Source: Armadillidium nasatum (lineage: Eukaryota; Arthropoda; Malacostraca; Isopoda; Armadillidiidae). From it: DNA of 26,816 bases. This document shows positions 21,523 through 26,816 of this stretch, piece by piece. The position numbers were made by a program, and so were the translations under genes. The stretch is from positions 1-26,816 of the forward strand of contig SEYY01005587.1 of assembly GCA_009176605.1 (NCBI GenBank), written 5' to 3'. Every line of letters starts with the position of its first letter. Within the stretch, counting starts at the first letter, position 1. The notes under the pieces are model-generated. The model searched no databases. It worked only from the letters and a program-made list of their open reading frames with translations, and was not told the origin of the DNA.

Positions 21523-22320
21523 ATTTTTTTATTATTATTATCACTTTCATACCACTCGTTTCCGTCTTGCAAACACTGCACTAACAGCGGAGGCACTCAA
21601 AAATCATCAATATTCATTCTGAATAATAATAATAATAATAATAATTTGATGATAATACTGATAATGATCATAGTATTAATAATTAGCAATATAAGTCCAA
21701 ACATAATCCTGCAATCAAAATAGACGAATATGTACAACTGAAATTCACTCCTTCATCGCATTCTTCGTGCAGACAACAATCAGTCTCTTATCTAAGAGTT
21801 ACAAATAGAAAAATCATATGATTATGGTAACTGTGTGTGTATGTTTGTGTGTCATTGTTTACATTGTCATAGGCGACAAGCTGTCTGGCATCATGACTAA
21901 AGAATTTCATTCATTCTTACCGGATGTTATAATCTAAGAATTTGAACTTGAAATATTTCCAATCCTTTTAAAAAAAAATAATAATGATAATTTTATATAT
22001 ATACTTGTAGTTTGATAATAATAATAATAATTTTGAAAGGTTAATTGATTTTAATAATTGACATATCAAATCAAAGCTCTAAGTTTTCCTAATACTATAC
22101 TCGCAGCAATCGGGAATCTTTTAAGTGATTACTGAGTTATAATAGAAAACATAAAATTAATTTTTTCTTCTAAAATTCTAAAATTTTCTCAAAATCACAA
22201 TTTTATTCTCGTTTAAAACAAAGATTTACTGTCTCATATGAAAGTTATTATCATGTAAAGTCTATTTACACGCAATGACTAGAGTGTAAGTGGCCAAATT
22301 AATCTAAAATTTGCATACAC

Positions 22321-22322
<2 letters not shown>

Positions 22323-22409
<87 letters not shown>
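22323..22409. repeat. (TA)n microsatellite downstream of ORF3, copy C
   Basis: About 87 bp of pure TA, at the same place as 7720-7811. Confidence 0.97.
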
Positions 22410-22413
<4 letters not shown>

Positions 22414-22494
22414 TTAATAAATATTGTATAATGAATATAATGAATATAATGACTGTGGATGAGAAAATGAGATTAGAAATGAGTAAAAGTGAAT

Positions 22495-24015
22495 TCATTC
22501 TTCTACCAAACCATAATGATTGTGTGTTCTGCTATGGTTATCTGTGTGTGAGATATGGTATCGGTTATTTGTCCAAATCAATGACCAAATGACTGAATAG
22601 GTCGGGTCTAGCGCGTATCTCACAGCCTTTTTGTTGAGGAGGTTTACCCCTATCATTGCTCTGCCTATGGTATCTTTTATCACTATATCTATCCATTCAA
22701 ACTGCCTTCTTGCGATCCATTCCTGAATTAGTTGCATGACCTGTGGTGATTCTGTGGGCCGTAATGATATCTGCAGCTGTGTTTTTATCGATGGAGATAT
22801 CATTTCCATGACCAGTATCCCGATCTTAAACAACTTGTTTTCCCATGCTCTGATGCATACCTTACTATAAACTTCTCGTACGTCTAACTGCGATATCCCT
22901 GTCATGAATGGCTCTATTGTGTCTCTGATTACCTCATTCTCACAGTTGGTGTCTACGTACAACTTAAAAAGTCTGTACAGTACAAATCTTTTATCTACCG
23001 CATTCTCCTCTTTATTGTAGAACCCTTTCATCTGTCTACAAAACCAATTAAGCAACTGTGGGAAATCAATTGGATAATCTTCCTCCAACTCCATCCTTTT
23101 GATAACATGTTTCACGATGCTATAAGTGCTTTGCAAATGAGGGAACAAAAATCTACTTTCGGATAATAATAATGCTCGGTTACGCCACAACATGAGCACC
23201 TTAACGAGCCCTAATTTATCCTGATGTTTTGCATGTTTATATGCTAGTCTTTTACAACCGAAAGACAATTTGATAATTAGGAATCTATACACAGTGTCAA
23301 ACGTTTCTGTTGGTTCCATCTGAAAAGATAGTTCCATCCTTCCTACTCTATCCATTAAGGTGATGTAGATTTCGGTTAAGGACATCCACGCCTTCTTATT
23401 ATACAAATATTCACATATCATGTGTATTTTGATTGCTATGCCGTCCCTCACATAATCTCGAATCCCTTCCATCCAAGATTCGTGCACGACAAATGGGGTG
23501 AACCATCCCATGTATCTATCTCGGACTTTCACATTTGCTGTATATGTGATCATTCTTTGGGTCACTACCGACATTCTTACACTCCCCTTGGCGTCATAAC
23601 ACCTTACGTCCATTAACCTTAACAGAGTATCACCCACTGTTTGATAAGTCCTATGGTGTTTGTTCACGATGAATCGTAAAGTATTTTGGAAAATAATATT
23701 AACCCAAATAATAATTACACTTATCAAGCCGCGAGGCATACCCACCATATACAGTTGATCAGATATATATTTTAATAATAAGGCTCTGTCTGAACTATTT
23801 CGTTCATTGACAGTTGCAGATAGCGGTGCAATCTTGGGATTATCTATGATATTGAATACATACCTATCTAGGTCAAAATTTTGGTATCCTAAAATCCTCC
23901 TTTCTAACACTCTCTTTACTTTCCTGCTGGTGCAGATATGCACGCCGATTTTTATTGCCGACAATTGTGCTAGAGTGTTAGGCTCCTCTTTCAGTATACA
24001 AGTTGTGGTATTCAT
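22495..24015 (-). CDS. ORF3, 506-aa protein of unknown family, copy C
   Basis: Same length and layout as the copy B ORF3. By eye about seven base differences separate them over 1521 bp, and only two change the protein (N30S and E144G, copy B to C). It retains the hydrophobic segment at 96-110 and the basic cluster at 30-40, and the frame is uninterrupted. It lies 301 bp past the intact pol stop. Function unknown; see the copy B entry for alternatives. Confidence 0.8.
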   Translation of the reverse strand: MNTTTCILKEEPNTLAQLSAIKIGVHICTSRKVKRVLERRILGYQNFDLDRYVFNIIDNPKIAPLSATVNERNSSDRALLLKYISDQLYMVGMPRGLISVIIIWVNIIFQNTLRFIVNKHHRTYQTVGDTLLRLMDVRCYDAKGSVRMSVVTQRMITYTANVKVRDRYMGWFTPFVVHESWMEGIRDYVRDGIAIKIHMICEYLYNKKAWMSLTEIYITLMDRVGRMELSFQMEPTETFDTVYRFLIIKLSFGCKRLAYKHAKHQDKLGLVKVLMLWRNRALLLSESRFLFPHLQSTYSIVKHVIKRMELEEDYPIDFPQLLNWFCRQMKGFYNKEENAVDKRFVLYRLFKLYVDTNCENEVIRDTIEPFMTGISQLDVREVYSKVCIRAWENKLFKIGILVMEMISPSIKTQLQISLRPTESPQVMQLIQEWIARRQFEWIDIVIKDTIGRAMIGVNLLNKKAVRYALDPTYSVIWSLIWTNNRYHISHTDNHSRTHNHYGLVEE

Positions 24016-24316
24016 TCTAGAACGAAATGATACTTATAAACATATATATACATTGTTATCCTCATGTCACGAGGACAGGAGTGATTAGTAATCTTATGAG
24101 GAAAATTAGTTGCCTCTATCACACTTTACCTTACATACTTATAATTACCTATCTCTAATCTTTGGTACGCTGTGCGTGGGAATATTGGAATTTGGGTAAT
24201 AGATTCACATGCGGAAACATGGTGTGATTTATAAATACAGATATACATATATATATATATACATATATATATGTACATATTTACAACACTTTATTACAAT
24301 ATTTACATTGGTTCCG
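24016..24316 (-). other. Gap between pol and ORF3, copy C
   Basis: Noncoding 301 bp, nearly identical to copy B, with the short TA/CATA array (24241-24281) and the same TACTAAT...AG arrangement before ORF3. No gene is seen. Confidence 0.65.
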
Positions 24317-26816
24317 TCATTCCTTGGAACTTTTATAGTATTTACGCTTCAGTATGGTGGTATCGAACCTAACATTTTTCCGTTTTGGTGTTTCGGTGTA
24401 TGGTTCTGACGCATCTCTGCTTCTGGTTTTTATTGGAGATCGTAGTATTCTTGTATACCCCTGTGGTGGTGGTTTGTAATCTTTATCCGTTTCTTTCTGC
24501 TTAACTCTCACAGATATGGGTGATTCTTCTTCGTAAGTAGTCGTTTCCTCCTCCAATTGCGGTAAGCTAGCCTGTTGGTCAGTATACTGCCATGTCTCTT
24601 CTGCTCCATTTTCTATAATTTCTGTCTCTCCAGGAGGTTCTGTATCTATCACTCGTTCGTCCTTATGACCTTCCGGCTCCTCACCTTTATCTATCGATTC
24701 ACTTCTGGCTTCCTGCTTTTGGTGTGAACGTAATGCCGCTCTCGCATTTGGCAATGGGCAGTATACTACTTCATCGTCATCTCTATCCTCATCATCATCT
24801 TCTTCGTCACTAGCTCTTCTCTCTTTGGTCATTATTCTCCTTTTATTTCCTCCTATCACCTTTGCACTGCTCAAACTCTTGTGCTGGTTTTCTCTATTGT
24901 CTTTGCTTTGTACCTTAACTATCTTGAAGTTGTCTGCATGACAATTATAGAGTTTGTTTTCTTGCGGATCCCTCAAAATGTATACATTACCACAGCCGAA
25001 TCGGCTTGCTAAGCCTTCTACTCGGAGCGGGCCTCTCCATTTTCGATATAATTTTGGTGACAAGTTAGGAGGCTTCACGGTCTTCATATACACCAGATCT
25101 CCAGGTCTTACCTCTCTGGTGGTACTATGCTTGTCCATTTGTAAAGTATACTTCTTTACCTCCTTCTCTAATATGTCTTTTCCTTGCTCTCTTATCCTTT
25201 TAATTCTATTATATAGTATTTCCGTTAAATTATCAGAATTAGGGTTCTCTGCCCTTGTATTTCTGATCAAAGTACTGTTAGGTAATTCTGATGGCATGCG
25301 TTTTGTATAGCCATAGAGCAAGAAATGTGGGTCCGACTTTATGCTGGCATTATATGTATTATTGATAGTGGCCTGTGCTAACGGCAAGAATTGGTCCCAG
25401 TCCTTTTGATTGTCCTTGACATAGCACCTTAGATAGTTTTCTATGTCTTTATTAGCCTTTTCCACCGTACTATTACTCCATGGACTACGGACTACGATTT
25501 CGACCTTTTTTATTCCGAATCTTTTACATATCTCTTTCATCATTGTACCCTTAAATTCCCCGGCATTATCGGACAACAACGTCCCGGGACATGTGTGATT
25601 TACAATGATTCTTTCTATCAAATTTCTGACCATTGTGGAGCTATCTCTATTCTTAAGTGCCACCAATTCTACATACCTAGTAGTTTGGCACTTAAACACG
25701 AGGATATATTGATGCCCTTTCGTCGATTTGGGCAGCGGACCTAATACATCCATTGCCACCTTTTCGAAGGGGGTATCTGCCAACGGGTATTGCCCCAGTT
25801 TAGCTCTAGCTGGGTTGTTGCCTTTAACCGATTGACAAATATGGCATTGTTGGCAATACTCTTCTACACGTTTTCTCATTGTTTTAAAATAAAACCTTCT
25901 CCTCAATCGCTTCAATGTGCGCTCTATACCCGTATGCCCTGATTCGAAAGCTGCATGTGCTAGCATGATGGCGGTTTCGATGAGTGTGTCCGGAATATAT
26001 ACTTTATAATTAGTATCTTGCTTTATAAAGATCATACCATGGAACATCTTATAACCTGGAATGTGTTTACCTTTTTCCATCTCACTATAGAGATTCCCCA
26101 ATCTTGGGCAAGCTTTCTGTGCCTTACTTATTATCTTTGCATCCAGAGACATCACTATGGGCAGTTCTGTTTCTTGCTCTTGCTTAATATGATCGACACT
26201 CTCCTCACTCTCCGCATCGCTATTTTCCCCTTCTTCTTCCGGAATATATCTGGACAGAAAATCAGCTACCTGATTCTTCTTCCCTTTTATATACTCAAAT
26301 TTGGGGCAAAAATCACTCACAATAAGTGACCATCTTGCCAACCTTGCAGATGGGTAGTCTTTCTTGGCAAAAATAGCTATTGCAGCAGTGTGGTCACATT
26401 TCACTGTTATAGGGTATCGATATATCATATTTTTAAACTTCTTCAAAGCAAAAACTATCCCTAGTGCTTCCATCTCTGTGATAGAATAGTTCTTTTCACT
26501 TTTAGTCAATGTTCTGCTTGCAAAACTTACAGGCCTTTCATTACCTGCTTCATCTTCTTGCAGAAGTACCGCACCCAAACCTTGCTTTGAGGCATCAGTC
26601 ACTATGATAAATTCCTTATCATAATCTGGGTACTGGAGCAATGGTTCTTGAGCTAATAACTCTTTCAATTTTCTCAGAGCTTCCTCCTGCTCTTCACTCC
26701 AATCGAATTTCTCTTTCTTCAATAGCTTATTTATTGGTGATGCTATTGTGCTGAAATCTGGGATCAGATTTCGGAAAAAGTTAAAGAAACCCATGACTGA
26801 CCTAACCTCTGGCACG
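24317..26816 (-). CDS. pol: pol, 3' part (RT connection, RNase H, integrase), copy C, open, cut by window edge
   Basis: 832 codons are open with no stop or shift; the 5' end lies outside the window. RNase H shows D74 in TDAS, E116 and D141, then NQVADFLSR near 181-189. The integrase finger is whole (H287, H294, C321, C324). The catalytic triad is D356, D416 and E452 with 35 residues between the last two. The GPY/F-like module (RKWRGPL) is at about 591-597. The last 200 residues form a charged tail with an acidic run, a TRILRSPIKTRSR patch and a C-terminal KNVRF. Compared with copy B there is one Lys fewer near residue 32 and a few substitutions, including Arg to Lys next to the catalytic Glu. 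It lacks the shift that breaks copy B. Residue numbers count from the first complete codon at the window edge. Confidence 0.93.
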   Translation of the reverse strand, partial: VPEVRSVMGFFNFFRNLIPDFSTIASPINKLLKKEKFDWSEEQEEALRKLKELLAQEPLLQYPDYDKEFIIVTDASKQGLGAVLLQEDEAGNERPVSFASRTLTKSEKNYSITEMEALGIVFALKKFKNMIYRYPITVKCDHTAAIAIFAKKDYPSARLARWSLIVSDFCPKFEYIKGKKNQVADFLSRYIPEEEGENSDAESEESVDHIKQEQETELPIVMSLDAKIISKAQKACPRLGNLYSEMEKGKHIPGYKMFHGMIFIKQDTNYKVYIPDTLIETAIMLAHAAFESGHTGIERTLKRLRRRFYFKTMRKRVEEYCQQCHICQSVKGNNPARAKLGQYPLADTPFEKVAMDVLGPLPKSTKGHQYILVFKCQTTRYVELVALKNRDSSTMVRNLIERIIVNHTCPGTLLSDNAGEFKGTMMKEICKRFGIKKVEIVVRSPWSNSTVEKANKDIENYLRCYVKDNQKDWDQFLPLAQATINNTYNASIKSDPHFLLYGYTKRMPSELPNSTLIRNTRAENPNSDNLTEILYNRIKRIREQGKDILEKEVKKYTLQMDKHSTTREVRPGDLVYMKTVKPPNLSPKLYRKWRGPLRVEGLASRFGCGNVYILRDPQENKLYNCHADNFKIVKVQSKDNRENQHKSLSSAKVIGGNKRRIMTKERRASDEEDDDEDRDDDEVVYCPLPNARAALRSHQKQEARSESIDKGEEPEGHKDERVIDTEPPGETEIIENGAEETWQYTDQQASLPQLEEETTTYEEESPISVRVKQKETDKDYKPPPQGYTRILRSPIKTRSRDASEPYTETPKRKNVRFDTTILKRKYYKSSKE

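Noticed and set aside
24317..24900. A chromodomain at the end of integrase
   Set aside because: The sequence after the GPY/F-like module is low-complexity and charged, without the aromatic cage pattern of chromodomains.

Overview
The window is eukaryotic, almost certainly from an animal, and consists entirely of one large Ty3/gypsy-type LTR retroelement in head-to-tail tandem copies, all read on the minus strand. No host gene is visible. Long (TA)n arrays and the style of the element suggest an invertebrate; a mollusc is possible, but this is a weak guess and the sequence does not fix the host.

The repeating unit is about 14.56-14.60 kb. Window base 1 matches base 14561, and the last base matches about 12222, so about 1.84 units are present. 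Because the genes run right to left, the layout by increasing coordinate is: copy A, partial (1-4847: start of pol, gag, 5' leader); LTR1 (4848-5783); copy B, complete (5784-19437: 3' noncoding, ORF3, pol, gag, leader); LTR2 (19438-20368); copy C, partial (20369-26816: 3' noncoding, ORF3, 3' part of pol). Each LTR has a primer-binding-site-like sequence on one side and a purine tract on the other, so neighbouring copies share a single LTR. This is what LTR-LTR recombination or integration of a multimer gives, not independent insertions.

Coding plan in transcription order. (1) Gag, about 480 aa: a capsid-like part, an Arg-rich basic region in place of a CCHC knuckle, and an acidic C-terminus. 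(2) Pol, about 2023 aa, in the -1 frame: retropepsin-like protease with DLG in place of DTG/DSG, a long repeat-bearing linker, pre-RT domain, RT with YVDD, RNase H, HHCC zinc finger, DD35E integrase, GPY/F-like module and a 200-aa charged tail. (3) ORF3, 506 aa, of unknown family. The gag/pol junction carries the heptamer T_TTT_TTA (the same one HIV-1 uses), preceded by A_AAA_AAG; both lead into the pol frame. The LTRs carry a CRE (TGACGTCA), a TATA box, and AATAAA followed by a GT-rich stretch, all in the sense of the genes.

State of the copies: ORF3 is intact in B and C. Copy C pol is open over its visible 832 codons. Copy B gag has one frameshift and copy B pol one. Copy A has at least two in gag and four in the first 1.2 kb of pol. 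The most interesting items are the shared-LTR tandem array, the unrecognised ORF3 with signs of constraint, and the HIV-like frameshift site in an invertebrate-type Ty3 element. All copy comparisons were made by eye.
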